Part shown: positions 49,401 through 60,106 of the stretch, in pieces | Layout: each line of letters begins with the position of its first letter | Position numbering within the stretch: position 1 is the first letter of the stretch | Assembly: GCF_900454025.1 (NCBI RefSeq) | Contig: NZ_UGQM01000001.1 | Span: forward strand, 3,906,001 to 3,970,000 | DNA from: Mycolicibacterium gilvum | GTDB taxonomy: Bacteria > Actinomycetota > Actinomycetes > Mycobacteriales > Mycobacteriaceae | Direction of reading: 5' to 3' | Length of the DNA: 64,000 bases | The notes under the pieces: model-generated | Database searches by the model: none | Told to the model about the DNA's origin: nothing | The model's input: the letters and a program-made list of their open reading frames with translations, nothing else | Position numbers and translations under genes: made by a program

Positions 49401-51702
49401 TGGTGTTGATGATCGTCTCGGTCGGACCGTAGAAGTTGTGCAGCAACGCGTCGAAGGTGGCGTGGAACCTGTCGGCGAGCTCGCCGGGCAGCGCCTCACC
49501 CCCGATCGGGACGCGCTCCAGCGTCCGCCACTGGTTCACCCCGGGCAGGGACAGGAACAATCCGAGCAGCGACGGCACGAAGTGCATCGCGGTGATGCCC
49601 TCCCGCTGCAGCAGTTCGGTCAGATAGGCCACGTCGGTGAGACCGTCCGGCTTCGGGATGACCAGGCGCCCACCGCAGGCCAGCGTTCCGAAGATCTCGC
49701 CGATGGACACGTCGAAACTCGGTGAGGCCACCTGCAGCAGCCGGTCGGATTCACTGATCTCGTATTCGTCCTTGAACCAGACGAAGTACTCCGCGACCGG
49801 ACGGTGCGGCACCGGCACACCCTTGGGCTGTCCGGTCGAACCGGAGGTGTAGATCAGGTAGGCCGCGTTCTCCGGCCGCAGCGGCCGGACCCGGACGTCG
49901 TCGGTGGGATTGTCGGTGCGATGGCCGTCCAACCCGGCGACGGGCTCGCGGATCACCAGCGTCGGGTCGGAGTCGCTGAGCACGAACGACATCCGGCCCT
50001 GCGGGTAGCTCGGATCGACCGGTAGATAGACCGCGCCGGCCTTGATGATCCCGAGGGCGGTGATCAGCAATTCGGGCGAGCGGTCCATCAGCACCGCGAC
50101 CCGGTCCTCGGCACCGATCCCCTGACCGATCAGCCAGTGCGCGACCCGGTTGGCCGATTCGTTGATCTCGCGGTAGGTGTACCGCCGGCCCTCGTACACG
50201 ACCGCGACGGTGTCGGGGGTCAGGTCGGTGCGGGCCTCGATCAGCTCACCGATGGTGGCAGCCGGCACGTCGAACTCGGGACCATGCGATACCCGGCGCA
50301 GCCATTCGGCGTCGTCGCCATCCATCAGCTCCAACCTGGAGAGCACCGTGTCCGGTTGTGCGACAGCCGCTTCGAGCAGCACCACGTAGTGGTCGAGCAT
50401 CTGCGTGACGAGAGTGTCGTCGAGCACCTCGACCAGAAACTCGGCCTCCACCACGGCACCGGACTCGTGCAGCTCCACCATCAGCCCGAGCGGCAGCTGG
50501 GTGATCTGGCCCCGCAGCTCCGCGCGCCGGCACGTCACCCCGGGCGGGCTGAACCCGCCGCCGTCGGGTTCGCGGAAGCCGAAGCTGACCCGGCTCATCC
50601 GCTCGGCGCCGTGCCGGCGGTCCAGGTTGAGCTCGCGCACCACCCGGTCGAGATTCACCTGCTGATGGGCGAACGCGTCGAGTGCGAAGTCTCTTGTGCG
50701 GGAGAGCAGTTCGGTGAATGTCTGCATCGGCTGCGGCCGCAGTCGCATCACCGCGCTGTTGCCGTGGTAGCCGATCACGTCCTCGCTGTCGGGCCCGCGC
50801 AGCAGCACCGGGCTCGCGATCAGGACGTCGTCGGCGTGGGTGTACCGGTGCAGGAGCGCCCCGAACGCGGCCAGCATCACCATGTACGGCGTCGCACCGG
50901 CCTCGCGGGCGGCCACGCGCACACGCTCCACGGTGTCGGCCGACAGTGTCGCCGTGACACGTCGGCAGCGCCATGTCGTGGGTACCGCCGACCCGTGCGG
51001 CCCCGGAAGCTCCAGTGGCTCGGGCAGATCGGTCATCGCCGAGCGCCAGAACCGCAGATCCTCGTCCGAGGTGGGCGGTTCTACGACCGGCGCGGGGGTC
51101 GGTCCGAGTTCGGCGCCGGTGTAGGCGCGGGTCAGATCGGCGAAGAACACCCGCCAGCAGCCGTCGTCCCACGCGATGTGGTGGACGACGAGCAGCATGA
51201 TGTACTCGGCGGGCGCGGTGCGCGCCACGGTGATCCGCAGCGGCGACTCGGTCGCGAGGTCGAACGGTGTGCCGAACTCCCGCTGCGCCAACACCTCCAG
51301 GCGTAGCCGGCGCGCGTGCTCGGACAGCTCCGAGATGTCCTGGACCGTCCACCCCGGCAGCAGGTCGTCGTGCACCGTACGCTGCGGCTCTCCGGCCTCG
51401 TCGGCGGCAAAAGTCGTGCGCAGCACGGGGTGCCGGCGGGCCACGGCCGTGACGGCGTCGTGCAGTCGGGCCAGATCCACCTCGCCGGAGATCCGATAGG
51501 ACAGGCACACGTTGAGCAGGACGCCGCTCGGGTCGACGGAGTGCACGAACCACATGCGCTTCTGCCCGTCGGTGAACTCGCCCCGTGCGGGGTCCGCGGC
51601 GACGGCCACCGGCTCGGCGGGGTCCTGCTCACGCAGCCCCGATCCGGCGAGTCGCCGGCGAAGCAGCTCCAGGCGCCGGGCGTCCAGGTCTGTGTCAGTC
51701 AC
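46414..51702 (-). CDS. mbtE: MbtE, nonribosomal peptide synthetase (C-A-PCP-C-vestigial A-PCP)
   Basis: 1762 residues. The first condensation domain has [12 protein letters not shown] (about 172-183). The adenylation domain has [16 protein letters not shown] (about 616) and [15 protein letters not shown]. The first carrier has [15 protein letters not shown] (about 1004). A second condensation domain has [13 protein letters not shown] (about 1196). A 150-residue stretch with only the rear elements of an adenylation domain ([20 protein letters not shown], about 1541) follows, and then a second carrier, [14 protein letters not shown] (about 1684). MbtE incorporates the first N6-acyl-N6-hydroxylysine. 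The GTG at 51702 overlaps mbtD by four bases. Confidence 0.93.
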   Translation of the reverse strand: MTDTDLDARRLELLRRRLAGSGLREQDPAEPVAVAADPARGEFTDGQKRMWFVHSVDPSGVLLNVCLSYRISGEVDLARLHDAVTAVARRHPVLRTTFAADEAGEPQRTVHDDLLPGWTVQDISELSEHARRLRLEVLAQREFGTPFDLATESPLRITVARTAPAEYIMLLVVHHIAWDDGCWRVFFADLTRAYTGAELGPTPAPVVEPPTSDEDLRFWRSAMTDLPEPLELPGPHGSAVPTTWRCRRVTATLSADTVERVRVAAREAGATPYMVMLAAFGALLHRYTHADDVLIASPVLLRGPDSEDVIGYHGNSAVMRLRPQPMQTFTELLSRTRDFALDAFAHQQVNLDRVVRELNLDRRHGAERMSRVSFGFREPDGGGFSPPGVTCRRAELRGQITQLPLGLMVELHESGAVVEAEFLVEVLDDTLVTQMLDHYVVLLEAAVAQPDTVLSRLELMDGDDAEWLRRVSHGPEFDVPAATIGELIEARTDLTPDTVAVVYEGRRYTYREINESANRVAHWLIGQGIGAEDRVAVLMDRSPELLITALGIIKAGAVYLPVDPSYPQGRMSFVLSDSDPTLVIREPVAGLDGHRTDNPTDDVRVRPLRPENAAYLIYTSGSTGQPKGVPVPHRPVAEYFVWFKDEYEISESDRLLQVASPSFDVSIGEIFGTLACGGRLVIPKPDGLTDVAYLTELLQREGITAMHFVPSLLGLFLSLPGVNQWRTLERVPIGGEALPGELADRFHATFDALLHNFYGPTETIINTTRYKVEGTQGSRIVPIGTPKINTTVHLLDDALRPVPVGAIGEIYIGGGHVARGYHRRPALTAERFVADPFTVGGRLYRSGDLARRNADGDLEFVGRADDQVKIRGFRIELGEVAAAISVDPSVGQAVVLGQDLPGLGMSLVGYVTPAAGEDVDLARVRERVAAALPDYMTPAGYVVLDEIPITAHGKIDRAALPLPEITTATDYREPQTETEQHLAQLFSELLGVARVGVDDSFFELGGHSLLATKLVSAVRSRCGVDMEIREIFELGTVARLAERVDELAAGGSAPLRPRLLAVPHDGPAPMSAAQLRQWFQYRIEGPGPVNNVPFAARFAGPCDVDALIEAVRDVVNRHESLRTTFCEIDGVPYQLVNAPDPGFPVRRDSGPDDAWLVGALDDERRRVFDLENQWPIRVAVLSIPGEHALSVVVHHIAADHWSGGVLFTELLTAYRARRAGEAPTWAPLPVQYADYAAWQSALLADDSGIVAAQRRYWTQQLEGLSAETGLQPDLVRPSVPSGAADAVEFTLDAGIREKLVTLSREVGATEFMLLQAAVAVTLYKAGEGPDIPLGTPVAGRTESELDQLIGFFINILVLRNDLRDNPSLRDVGFRSREMALAAYAHQDLPFDQVVDAVSPVRSLSRNPLFGVVVHVRDELPQDRVIATGPDGETTFTALEPTFDMAHADLSVNFFAGENGYRGHVIYRTELYTRATAERFAGWLSAVITAFADDPERRVDDVVIAEPVRPGAGAEAVLLDGAGHPVPVGVVADVHYTGAPDRRGDRARWTEDGRLQYVERVDHDLEAALAAVPGVAAAAVRTWEIGHRTAVVGYVVPSEPVDDPASFAETVRAAVAPESAPTSITVLDALPATRRALPAPRVGGPSEPARTDTEKALVGMLADVLVELHDGTGIGRFDDFFELGGDSILAVQLAARAKQAGLRLSARMVFEHPVVHDLAVALDTAKTPEVADVRHDPMSASGLTPEELAMVATSWAAEQDGSP

Positions 51703-54581
51703 GCGGGGATCTCATTCCTCTGTGGTTCGTCGTCCAGGCCGGTGATCAACTCGGCGCCGGTCATACCGCCGAGCATCGCGGCCAGCGGCACCGACCTGCC
51801 GGTGGCCCGGCGGAGTCTCTTTCGCAGGTCGAGGGCGAGAAGCGAATCCACGCCCATGTCGAGCAGGGAGGCGTCGAGGTCGACGCCGGCCGGCTCGATG
51901 CCCAGCACCGAGGTCAGTTCGGCCAGCACCACCGCAGTGGTATCGCCGCCCGAGGCCGGTGACGTCGCCGTCGGGGGCGCCGGGTCGTCGCGGAAGATCT
52001 GCAGGCGTGCCCGGTCTGCGCTGTAGACGATCGGGTCGCCCGGTAGGTCGCGCAGACTCGCGGCGACCGCGTCATCGGGATCCAGCGGTACCAGCCCCGA
52101 GCGGCCGATCAGGTTCACGGACTCCTCGTCGACGATGCCGGTCCCGAACAGACCGAACCGGACGGCGGCGCAGCGGATGCCCTCGGCACGCATCTGTGCG
52201 GCCGTAACGTCGACGAGGCGGTTGGCCGCGGCGTACGCCGCGTGGCCGCGGCCACCCCAGAGCCCGGACACGGAGCTGCACACCAGCATTCGAGCACCGG
52301 GGCGCCGCGGCCAGGCCTCGGCGATCCGGAACAGGCCTTCGACCTTGGCGGCCGCGGTGTCGGCGAAGGCGGCGGCCGACAGCGTGTCGTGCTCCGCGAA
52401 CTGCGCGGTCCCGGCGGCGTGGATCATCAGAGTGGCCCCGTCCCCGCCGAATTCGGCCGCGGCGACAGCCAGGGCCACGGGATCGGTGACGTCGCAACAT
52501 ACTGTCTGAACGCCGGGGCCGCTTGCCGCGCTGCCCATTGCGCCGTGGCGGCTGAGCAGCGTGATGCGCCGTGCTCCCCGCTCGGCCAGGTGGCGGGCGT
52601 AATGCTGACCGACCGTGCCGCTGCCTCCGGTGATCACGACGTGGTCGAGTGCTCCCGGGTCGTCGGCCCACGACTCCGGGGTGGTGACGGTCTCGTGTTC
52701 GGTGCGCGCGAACACCGCCGGCATTCCGTCGATGTCGCGCAGGGCGAGGTCGTCTCCGCCACCGAGAACCGCGTCGAGTGCCGCCGAGGCGGCGGCCTCG
52801 TCGAGGACGACCGGCGGGAGGTCGAGGTGCCGGAATGCGCGGTCGGGGTACTCGAAACCGATGCTGCGGTGCATCGCCGCCAGCGCGGCCTGCGCGGGGC
52901 GCGGGGTCGGATCGCCGGTGAGTTGTTCTGCCGCGGTGGTGACGAGCCACAGATCGCGGCAGTCCGTTCCCACGTCGTCGGGGTAACGCAGCAGGCCGTC
53001 ATCGATCAGTGCGGTCAGGGCGGCGACGGACTCGCGCACATCGGGGTCACCGAGGTTCGGCGCGACGGCCAGCACGAGGTCGGCGTCGTGCACCGGGGTC
53101 GACACCATGCCGGGATGGTGGTCGACAGCGTCGCGCAGCAGATCACCCAGCCCGCCGCGGGGCCCGGCGAGATCGAGCACAGCCGTGCGCCGCAGAGCCA
53201 GGCCGCGCTCCGCCGGCCGGTGGGGTTCCCAGGCTTCGGTCGCCAGTGTGAGTGACGGTGGCGCAGGCAGAGGTTGCGGCAGCGCCCACAGGTGCACCGA
53301 GCGCATCGGCGCGTTCGGGAATCCCCGCAGCGCCGGACGCGTGGTGTCGATGACGTCGTGCCACGGGAATTCGGCATCGTGCGCGGCGACCGTGGCGATT
53401 CCGGCGGACAGCGTCTCCACCAGCGGTGCGTCCCGCCGGCCGGATCCGACGGTGAGCGCATCGCCGGCACTCTGGCCGAGGGAGAACAGCAGCGCCGGGT
53501 GTGCCGACATCTCGACGAACAGGTTCGCACCCGCTCGGACCGCGGCCGCGGCCGCGCGGTCGAACCGAACGGTGTTGCGCAGGTTGGCAAACCAGTAGTC
53601 GGCGAAGTCTGTCTCGGGCGGCACGGCCTCCCCGGTCGCCGAACCGAGGAACGGGATCGCCGTCTGCTGGAAACGTGCCGGGGCCAGCAGCCGGACGAAA
53701 TCGGCGCGCAGACCGTCCAGCAGGCTGGTGTGGGCCGGGAACGCCATGGTGACGGAGCGGGCGAACACCCCGCGCGAGGAGGCCTGCGCGAGCAGCGCGT
53801 CGACGGCGTCGCGCTCACCGGACACCCCCACCGACGAGGCGGCGTTGACGACGGCCAGTTCCAGCCAGCCGGGGACGGATTCGATCAACGACTGCGCGTC
53901 CTCGGGAGTGAGGCCGAGTACCGCCATTCCGTAGCCGTCGGCGAGCCCCTCCAGCACCGTCGCCCGGGCGATGACCACCGCCGCCGCCTCAGCCAGCGTG
54001 ATCGCGCCGGCGACATGGGCCGCCGCGACCTCGCCGAGGCTGTGCCCGACGGTCATGTCGGGCGCGACGCCGTGGGCCCGCCACACCGCGGTCAGCGCGA
54101 CCGCATGGGTGAACTGGGCGGCCTGTGCCTCGACCTGGGACCCGGTGACGGCTGCCGCGTCGGTGAGGTACCGCAGCGGGGACGGCGCGCCGGCCGCGGT
54201 GAACGCGGCCGCGCACACATCGGCCGCCTGCCGGTAGTCGCGCAGCGTCCGGTACGCCTCGGCCCCCATCGCGGGCCACTGGTTGCCCTGACCGGGGTAG
54301 ACGAACGCGCGCCGGTGCGCGTCGGGCTCGGCAGACCGGCTGACCAACGGGTGCTCCTGCCCGGCCGCGAGTGCGCTCAGGGCATCGGCGAGCTCGCTCC
54401 GGTCGGCGGCACGCACCACTGCCCGGTGCCTGTTGCGCCGACGCACCCGCAGCAGGGTGGCCGCGACGGCGTCGACCTCCGGTGCGCTGTCGAGGAAGCC
54501 GAGCAGGCGACGTGCGTCCTCGCCGATCAGTTCCTCGGCATGTGCGCTCAGCAACACCGGGATCCGGCCGTCGGGCAGCAT
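51699..54581 (-). CDS. mbtD: MbtD, polyketide synthase (AT-KR-ACP)
   Basis: 960 residues. The acyltransferase domain has VYPGQGNQWPAMG and VGHSLGEVAAAHVAGA (Ser at about 180). A long linker is followed by a ketoreductase with VVITGGSGTVGQHYARHL and an active-site region SSVSGLWGGRGHAAYAAANR, then a carrier domain DMGVDSLLALDLRKRL (Ser at about 910). With the ketosynthase MbtC it builds the beta-hydroxyacyl unit of mycobactin from malonyl-type extender units. The ATG at 54581 shares one base with the mbtC stop. It is slightly shorter than the M. tuberculosis protein of about 1000 residues. Confidence 0.92.
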   Translation of the reverse strand: MLPDGRIPVLLSAHAEELIGEDARRLLGFLDSAPEVDAVAATLLRVRRRNRHRAVVRAADRSELADALSALAAGQEHPLVSRSAEPDAHRRAFVYPGQGNQWPAMGAEAYRTLRDYRQAADVCAAAFTAAGAPSPLRYLTDAAAVTGSQVEAQAAQFTHAVALTAVWRAHGVAPDMTVGHSLGEVAAAHVAGAITLAEAAAVVIARATVLEGLADGYGMAVLGLTPEDAQSLIESVPGWLELAVVNAASSVGVSGERDAVDALLAQASSRGVFARSVTMAFPAHTSLLDGLRADFVRLLAPARFQQTAIPFLGSATGEAVPPETDFADYWFANLRNTVRFDRAAAAAVRAGANLFVEMSAHPALLFSLGQSAGDALTVGSGRRDAPLVETLSAGIATVAAHDAEFPWHDVIDTTRPALRGFPNAPMRSVHLWALPQPLPAPPSLTLATEAWEPHRPAERGLALRRTAVLDLAGPRGGLGDLLRDAVDHHPGMVSTPVHDADLVLAVAPNLGDPDVRESVAALTALIDDGLLRYPDDVGTDCRDLWLVTTAAEQLTGDPTPRPAQAALAAMHRSIGFEYPDRAFRHLDLPPVVLDEAAASAALDAVLGGGDDLALRDIDGMPAVFARTEHETVTTPESWADDPGALDHVVITGGSGTVGQHYARHLAERGARRITLLSRHGAMGSAASGPGVQTVCCDVTDPVALAVAAAEFGGDGATLMIHAAGTAQFAEHDTLSAAAFADTAAAKVEGLFRIAEAWPRRPGARMLVCSSVSGLWGGRGHAAYAAANRLVDVTAAQMRAEGIRCAAVRFGLFGTGIVDEESVNLIGRSGLVPLDPDDAVAASLRDLPGDPIVYSADRARLQIFRDDPAPPTATSPASGGDTTAVVLAELTSVLGIEPAGVDLDASLLDMGVDSLLALDLRKRLRRATGRSVPLAAMLGGMTGAELITGLDDEPQRNEIPA

Positions 54582-55888
54582 CACGACGTCCCGCCGTCCG
54601 GTACGGCCACGATGGCGTGCGCATTCGCACCGCTCATCCCGAACGCCGACACGGCGGCAAGCCGGCGGCCGTCGACCGCCGGCCACCGGGTGAGCTTCGT
54701 GGCGAGCGTCAACCCCTGGGTCTCCCAGTCGATCTCACGGCTGGGCTGATCGGTGTGCAGGCTCCGCGGGATCGCGGCGTGCTCCGCAGCGACCAGGACC
54801 TTGGCGAGCCCGAGCGGGCCCGCGGCGGCCTGGGCGTGTCCGATATTGGACTTCACCGATCCGAGCACTCCCCCGCTTCCGGGTCGGGTGGCTCCGTACG
54901 TCGTTGCCAGCGAGTGCAATTCGGTGCGGTCGCCGAGCCTGGTGCCGGTACCGTGACCCTCGATCATGCCGATCTGGTCGGGGCGCACACCCGCGAGGTC
55001 CAGGGTCCGCCGGAACAGTCGGGCCTGGGCGTCGCCGCTGGGAGCGGTCATGCCCTTGGTGCGGCCGTCGGAATTGACACCGCTGGCGAGGATCTCGGCG
55101 AGCACCGGATACCCCTCGCGTTGCGCGACCGACCGCCGGGTCAGCACGAACATCGCCGCGCCTTCGGCCCAGACGGTGCCGCTGGCGTGTGCGCTGTAGG
55201 GACGGCAGTGCCCGTCATCGGAAAGGGCGTGCTGACTGGAGAATTCGACGAAGTAGCCGGGTGACCCGAGCACGCAGACACCGCCGGTGAGCGCGACGTC
55301 GCAGTCCCCCGCCCGCAGCGCCGAGACGGCGACGTGCAGCGCCGCCAACCCGCCGGTGCACGACGCGTCGATCGTCAGCGCAGGCCCGCCGAGACCCAGC
55401 ACGTAGGCGATGCGTCCGGAGATCGCACCGAGCGTGGTCCCGGTGAGCAGATGCCCACTGTGGGCGGTGAACTCTGCCAGGTCCCCGCCGTAGCCGAGGT
55501 AGGAGGCGCCGACGTAGCAGCCGACCTCCCGACCGGCCAGCGTGTCCGGGTTGATGCCGGCGTTCTCCAGCGCACGCCAGGCGACGCGCAGCGCAACCCG
55601 CTGCTGCGGGTCGATCGCGACAGCCTCCCGTGGGGAGATACCGAAGAACTCCGGATCGAATTGCGCCGCGCCCGCCAGGAATCCACCACGGTCGTGGATA
55701 CGTTTGAAACCCTCGCGCCGCGACCCGTCCAGAAGGTCGCGCACCGCCCAGCCGCGGTCGGTCGGGAAGGGGCCGAGAACCTCCCGCTCCTCGGCCAGCA
55801 TCGCCCAGTAGGCATCCGGGGTGTCGATGCCCCCGGGCGCCTCCAGCGCCATGCCGGCGATGACGACCGGATCCCCACTAACCCGCAC
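54581..55888 (-). CDS. mbtC: MbtC, stand-alone polyketide ketosynthase
   Basis: 435 residues forming a single type I ketosynthase domain. The active-site cysteine is in TIDASCTGGLAALHVA (about Cys174, usually DTACSSS), the two catalytic histidines are in IEGHGTGTRLGD and SNIGHAQAAAG, and the protein ends NAHAIVAVPDGG. It works in trans with the AT, KR and ACP of MbtD to extend the growing chain by two carbons. The GTG at 55888 is the start and overlaps the thioesterase gene by 11 bases. Confidence 0.93.
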   Translation of the reverse strand: MRVSGDPVVIAGMALEAPGGIDTPDAYWAMLAEEREVLGPFPTDRGWAVRDLLDGSRREGFKRIHDRGGFLAGAAQFDPEFFGISPREAVAIDPQQRVALRVAWRALENAGINPDTLAGREVGCYVGASYLGYGGDLAEFTAHSGHLLTGTTLGAISGRIAYVLGLGGPALTIDASCTGGLAALHVAVSALRAGDCDVALTGGVCVLGSPGYFVEFSSQHALSDDGHCRPYSAHASGTVWAEGAAMFVLTRRSVAQREGYPVLAEILASGVNSDGRTKGMTAPSGDAQARLFRRTLDLAGVRPDQIGMIEGHGTGTRLGDRTELHSLATTYGATRPGSGGVLGSVKSNIGHAQAAAGPLGLAKVLVAAEHAAIPRSLHTDQPSREIDWETQGLTLATKLTRWPAVDGRRLAAVSAFGMSGANAHAIVAVPDGGTS

Positions 55889-56618
55889 GGATCAGCTCCG
55901 CGACCGCCTCGGCGTGTCCGGTGATGTAGAAGTGTCCGCCCTCGAACAGGTCCCGGGTGAAGCGGCCCTCGGTGTGGCCCTGCCACTTCGTCAGCATGTC
56001 GGGTGAGATCCGGTGGTCCCCGTGGGCGCCGAGGGTGCGGATGTCGGCGTGGACACGGACATCCGGCGGGCACGCGTAGCGGTTGAAGGCCTGGTAGTCG
56101 GCCGAGACCGCCATCAGCAGGAGCTCGACGAAGTCCTCGTCGGCGAGCAGCCGGGCGTCGGTGCCGCCGAGATCCACCATGTGCGCGAGCACTTCGCGGT
56201 CGGTGGTCGGCAGCCGCGGTGACGCGGCGACCGCCGACGGCGCCTCGCTGGCGGACACCCACAGCCGCTGGACGTCGACGCCGTGGCCCTCGGCGATCCG
56301 GGCGAACTCGAACGCCACCACGGCGCCCAGGCAGTGCCCGAACAGTTGCAGTGGCGCGATCCCCGACCAGTCCCCGGCGTCGAAGAGGTCCTGCGCCAGC
56401 TCCTCGACGGTGGCGGCCGCCGGATGGGACAGCCGTTCAGCGCGTCGCGGATACTGCATGACATAGGCGTCGGTCCCGCGCGCGGCGAACGCGGTGGCCA
56501 ACCCGCGGTAGGCGGCCGCGGCGCCGCCCGCGTGCGGGAACACGAGGATGCCGCCCGACCCTGGGGAGGCGGCCGGGAAGCGTTTGATCCACGGCTTGAA
56601 ACCCACGTGTGTCGTCAC
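55878..56618 (-). CDS. Free-standing type II thioesterase of the mycobactin operon, Cys in nucleophile position
   Basis: 246 residues of the alpha/beta-hydrolase thioesterase family found in siderophore NRPS operons. The N-terminal FPHAGGAAAAYRGLA is typical. The nucleophile elbow is LFGHCLGAVVAF, so residue 96 is Cys rather than the usual Ser of GHSxG. The catalytic His is near the end in EGGHFYITGH. Type II thioesterases clear stalled or mis-primed carriers. Together with MbtB (1154 residues) it equals the length of M. tuberculosis MbtB (about 1414), which, as I recall, has a C-terminal thioesterase domain, so the gene appears split here. The GTG at 56618 overlaps mbtB by four bases. Confidence 0.85.
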   Translation of the reverse strand: MTTHVGFKPWIKRFPAASPGSGGILVFPHAGGAAAAYRGLATAFAARGTDAYVMQYPRRAERLSHPAAATVEELAQDLFDAGDWSGIAPLQLFGHCLGAVVAFEFARIAEGHGVDVQRLWVSASEAPSAVAASPRLPTTDREVLAHMVDLGGTDARLLADEDFVELLLMAVSADYQAFNRYACPPDVRVHADIRTLGAHGDHRISPDMLTKWQGHTEGRFTRDLFEGGHFYITGHAEAVAELIRAG

Positions 56619-59600
56619 TGCGCCGCTGTGGTTTCCAGCGTCGACACCACGTCCGCGGCATCCATGCGCGCAACGTCGAGATACATCTCGGCCACCTTCT
56701 CCAGTCGCTCGTCACGGGCGGTCAGCCGCTCCGCGAGCGCCGACACGGTGCGGGCGCCGAAGATGTCGGCGACGGCCACCGTCGACGTGTCCAGCCAGGT
56801 CCTGATCCGTGACACCGCCTGCGTGGCCAGCACCGAATCGCCGCCGCAGGCGAAGAAGTCGTCGTCGGCTCCCAGTGCCACACCGTCGAGCACCCCGCCG
56901 AGGATGTCGGCGAGCGCACACTCCAGCGATGTCACCGGGGCTCGATGGGCCCTGCTCTGCGGCGAGCGCGCCTGTCCGAGCAGCTTCGCGACTGCCTGAC
57001 GGTCGATCTTGCCGCCGGCGGTGAACGGGATCCGTGGGGCCGGCTCGACGATCTTCGGGATCATGTGCGGCGCGACCAGCTGCCCCATCGCCGCGATGAC
57101 CCCGGCCGCGTCGACGGCCGCACCGGCGACCGGTTCGATCAGGGCCGCCAACACGTCCCGGCCGCCGTCGGCCGGGACCATCGCAGCGACCGCCGACTCG
57201 ACGCCCGGGATGCGGCGCAATGCGGACTCGACCTCGCCCAGCTCGACGCGGTAACCGCTGATCTTCACCCGGTGGTCGACGCGCCCGACGAACTCGATGA
57301 CGCCTCCGGTGCGGTACCTGACGAGATCACCTGTGCGATACCAGTTCTGATCCTGGTAGCGGACGAAGCGTTCCGCGGTCAGATCGGGGCGTGCGCAGTA
57401 GCCGCGGGCGATTCCGCGGCCCCCCACCCACAGCTCGCCGGGCACCCAGTCGGGACAGTCGCGGCCGTCCGGTCCGACGACACGGCATGCGTTGTTGGGC
57501 AGCGGCACGCCGAGCGGGATCGACGTCCACTCCTGCGGGATGTCCCCGACGATCTCGCAGATCGTGTTGTGTGTCGCGGTCTCGGTGGCGCCTCCGAGAC
57601 CCGCGAAACGCATGCCGGGAGCCCGCTTCCGCAGCGCCCGGACCATGTCGGGGCGCACCCAGTCGCCGCCGGTGGGAACCACCCGCACCGACGACAGGTC
57701 GCCGCCGACCTCGGTCAGCATCTCCAGCCAACCGGGCATGAAGTGCAGCACCGTGACGCCGTGCTGCTCGATCAGGTGGGCCCAGACCTCGGCGTCGCGC
57801 CGGTGCTCCTCGTCGACGACCACGATCGAGCCCCCGGCGCGCAGCATGCCGAAGACGTCGAGGACGGACAGGTCGCATTCCAGCGTCGACAGGGCCAGAC
57901 AACGGTCGTCGGGGCCGATCTCGAAGTGGCCGTTGATGAATTCGACAGTGTTCATCGACGCGGCGTGGGTCATCTCGACGCCCTTGGGCTCACCCGTGGA
58001 GCCGGACGTGAACAGGATGTAGGCCAGATCCGTCGGCTCCACCGCCGGCAGCGTGAAGCCGGTCGCGCGCCGGCCCACCCGGATCGCCTCCTGCACGGTC
58101 AGGGAGCACATCGTCGTCACGGGCTCGTCCCCGCACACCAAGGCCATCCGCACCCGCCCGTTGGCGAGCATGCGCGTGGCACGCTCGGCCGGATGTTCGA
58201 CCCCGACCGGGACGTACACCGCGCCGAGCGCGGAGATCGCCAGCAGAGCGATCACCTGTTCGTGGTTCTTCGGCCCCATCACCGCGACCGCGTCGCCGTG
58301 CCGGATGCCGGCGACCTGCAGCGCGGCCGCGACGTCGAGAACCGTGGCCCTCAATTCTCCGTAGGTCAGCGCACCGTCGTGCGACCACACCGCGGGGGCA
58401 TCCGGACGGGCCTGCGCGCGGCGGAAGAAGCCGTCGTGCAGGGTGTCTCCGCTCGCCGCGTCGGCCACCGTGTTGACCGCGTCGCGCGCCGCCTGCTGAT
58501 CTGCCGGCACAGCCGTCGGATCGATGGTGTCCCAGGCGGATTCGTCGGTCGCGAGACGTTCCAGCTCGGCGATGTGGTGGGCGAACATCGCGTCGGCGAC
58601 GCCGGGGCGGAACGCGTCCTCGCGGGTGTCCCAGTTGATCATCAGGCCTTCGGCCACCGGGGTCGCCTGCGCGTCGAGCAGCACCTGCGGGCCCTGCGAG
58701 ATCGTCCACACCGGCCGGCCGAAGTGCTCGGTCACCTTGCCCGCGAACAGATCTCCGAGGCCGATCGCGCTGGTGTAGACGATGGGGGCCAGCACGGGCG
58801 TGCCGTGATGACGGGTCAGGTCACGCAGCACCGACAGGCCCGAGTAGCCGGCATGCCGCGCGGTCGCGTGCAGCGTCTCCTGCAGCACCCGGCAGCGTGC
58901 GAGCGGGGTGTCGGCGCCGGTGAGGTCCACGTCGAGCATCAGCGACGAGGTGAAGTCGCCGACGAGCTTGTCGACGTCGGGGTGGAACTGCTCGCGGCCG
59001 AACATGGGGAGGTTCAACAGGAATCGACGCTGGGTCGACCAGCGGGCGAGCGTGCCGGCATACGACGCCGCGACGGCCATCGCCGGTGTGATCCCGCGGC
59101 GCTGCGCGGCGGCGAACAGCGCGTCACGGGCCGCGACGTCGAGGATGTGCCAGCGCCGACGGGACCGTTTCGGGTCCTGCTGCTCGGCCCGCGGCACCAG
59201 CGGCAGCGTGGGACCTTCCGGGAGTTCGGGGATGCGCTCGGCCCACCAGCGGCGGTCCTCGTCGGACTCCGCGGTCGTGGCCGCCAGCTCCGCGCGGTAC
59301 TCGCGGTAGGTGTAGCCGAGTTCGGGAAGGTCTGCGCCGCTGTAGAACTCGGCCAGGTCGGCCATGAAATTGCGGTAGCTCACCGCGTCGGAGGCCTGCA
59401 TGTCCATGTCGACGTGCACTCGGGTCCGACCGTCGGCCAGCAGCGACAGCGAGAGTTGCAGCACCTCGCCGTGCAGCATCTGGTGCGACTTCTCGTGGCG
59501 GATCTCGTCGAGACGGTGTTCGGCCGTCGCGGCGTCGAGGTCGCGGAGGTCGTAGACGGTGACAGGAAGACCGCGATCGCTGATGCGCTGCATGCCGTCG

Positions 59601-60079
59601 GGCAGGATCTCCACCCGCAGCATCGGGTGCCGCTGCGCCAGTCGGCCCGCGGCCTCACGAAGGCGGACGGGATCCACTCCGGCGCCGTCGAACTCCACGT
59701 ACAGGTGGGCGCCGACGCCGCCGAGTTGCTGATCGTCGTTGCGGCCGACCCACATCGCGTGCTGGATCGGTGCGAGCGGGAAGGTATCGGACACGTCGTC
59801 GCCGTGGACATTCGGCGCCGCCGTCTCGTCGACGATCGGAGGGGCCGAGCGGTCGGCCACCAGTTCCGTCCATGCCGCCACGGTGGGGTTCGCCGCCAGC
59901 GCCGCGAAGCCGACGTCGATGCCCTGCCGGCGCCAGCGGCCCGACAGCGACATCATCCGGATCGAGTCGAGTCCGGAGGCGATCAGATCGGCTTCCGGAT
60001 CGAGGCCGCCCGGGTCGATGCCGAGGAGTTCGGCGACCTCGTCGCGGACAGACGGAGCGGTCGTCGACGCCACGCTCAC
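56615..60079 (-). CDS. mbtB: MbtB, phenyloxazoline synthase NRPS (ArCP-Cy-A-PCP)
   Basis: 1154 residues. The aryl carrier domain has ASGLDSIRMMSLSG (Ser about 39). The cyclisation domain has the DxxxxD motif in DMDMQASDAVSYRNFM (about 226) instead of HHxxxDG. The adenylation domain has YILFTSGSTGEPKGVEM (about 690) and WYRTGDLVRYRTGG. A carrier with FFACGGDSVLATQAV (about 1080) follows. It takes the aryl acid from MbtA and joins and cyclises it with Ser or Thr to the oxazoline ring. The GTG at 60079 is chosen because AGGAGGTT lies directly before it; an earlier GTG at 60097 falls between the -10 and that ribosome site. It is the first gene of the operon. Confidence 0.95.
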   Translation of the reverse strand: MSVASTTAPSVRDEVAELLGIDPGGLDPEADLIASGLDSIRMMSLSGRWRRQGIDVGFAALAANPTVAAWTELVADRSAPPIVDETAAPNVHGDDVSDTFPLAPIQHAMWVGRNDDQQLGGVGAHLYVEFDGAGVDPVRLREAAGRLAQRHPMLRVEILPDGMQRISDRGLPVTVYDLRDLDAATAEHRLDEIRHEKSHQMLHGEVLQLSLSLLADGRTRVHVDMDMQASDAVSYRNFMADLAEFYSGADLPELGYTYREYRAELAATTAESDEDRRWWAERIPELPEGPTLPLVPRAEQQDPKRSRRRWHILDVAARDALFAAAQRRGITPAMAVAASYAGTLARWSTQRRFLLNLPMFGREQFHPDVDKLVGDFTSSLMLDVDLTGADTPLARCRVLQETLHATARHAGYSGLSVLRDLTRHHGTPVLAPIVYTSAIGLGDLFAGKVTEHFGRPVWTISQGPQVLLDAQATPVAEGLMINWDTREDAFRPGVADAMFAHHIAELERLATDESAWDTIDPTAVPADQQAARDAVNTVADAASGDTLHDGFFRRAQARPDAPAVWSHDGALTYGELRATVLDVAAALQVAGIRHGDAVAVMGPKNHEQVIALLAISALGAVYVPVGVEHPAERATRMLANGRVRMALVCGDEPVTTMCSLTVQEAIRVGRRATGFTLPAVEPTDLAYILFTSGSTGEPKGVEMTHAASMNTVEFINGHFEIGPDDRCLALSTLECDLSVLDVFGMLRAGGSIVVVDEEHRRDAEVWAHLIEQHGVTVLHFMPGWLEMLTEVGGDLSSVRVVPTGGDWVRPDMVRALRKRAPGMRFAGLGGATETATHNTICEIVGDIPQEWTSIPLGVPLPNNACRVVGPDGRDCPDWVPGELWVGGRGIARGYCARPDLTAERFVRYQDQNWYRTGDLVRYRTGGVIEFVGRVDHRVKISGYRVELGEVESALRRIPGVESAVAAMVPADGGRDVLAALIEPVAGAAVDAAGVIAAMGQLVAPHMIPKIVEPAPRIPFTAGGKIDRQAVAKLLGQARSPQSRAHRAPVTSLECALADILGGVLDGVALGADDDFFACGGDSVLATQAVSRIRTWLDTSTVAVADIFGARTVSALAERLTARDERLEKVAEMYLDVARMDAADVVSTLETTAAQ

Positions 60080-60100
60080 CGAACCTCCTCTAGCCACCGC

Positions 60101-60106
60101 ATATTA
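60101..60106 (-). promoter_or_regulatory. Probable -10 element of mbtB
   Basis: TAATAT on the minus strand lies 22 bases before the mbtB GTG and overlaps the left end of the first IdeR box, so IdeR binding would block it. It leaves a short leader that contains the ribosome site. Confidence 0.5.
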
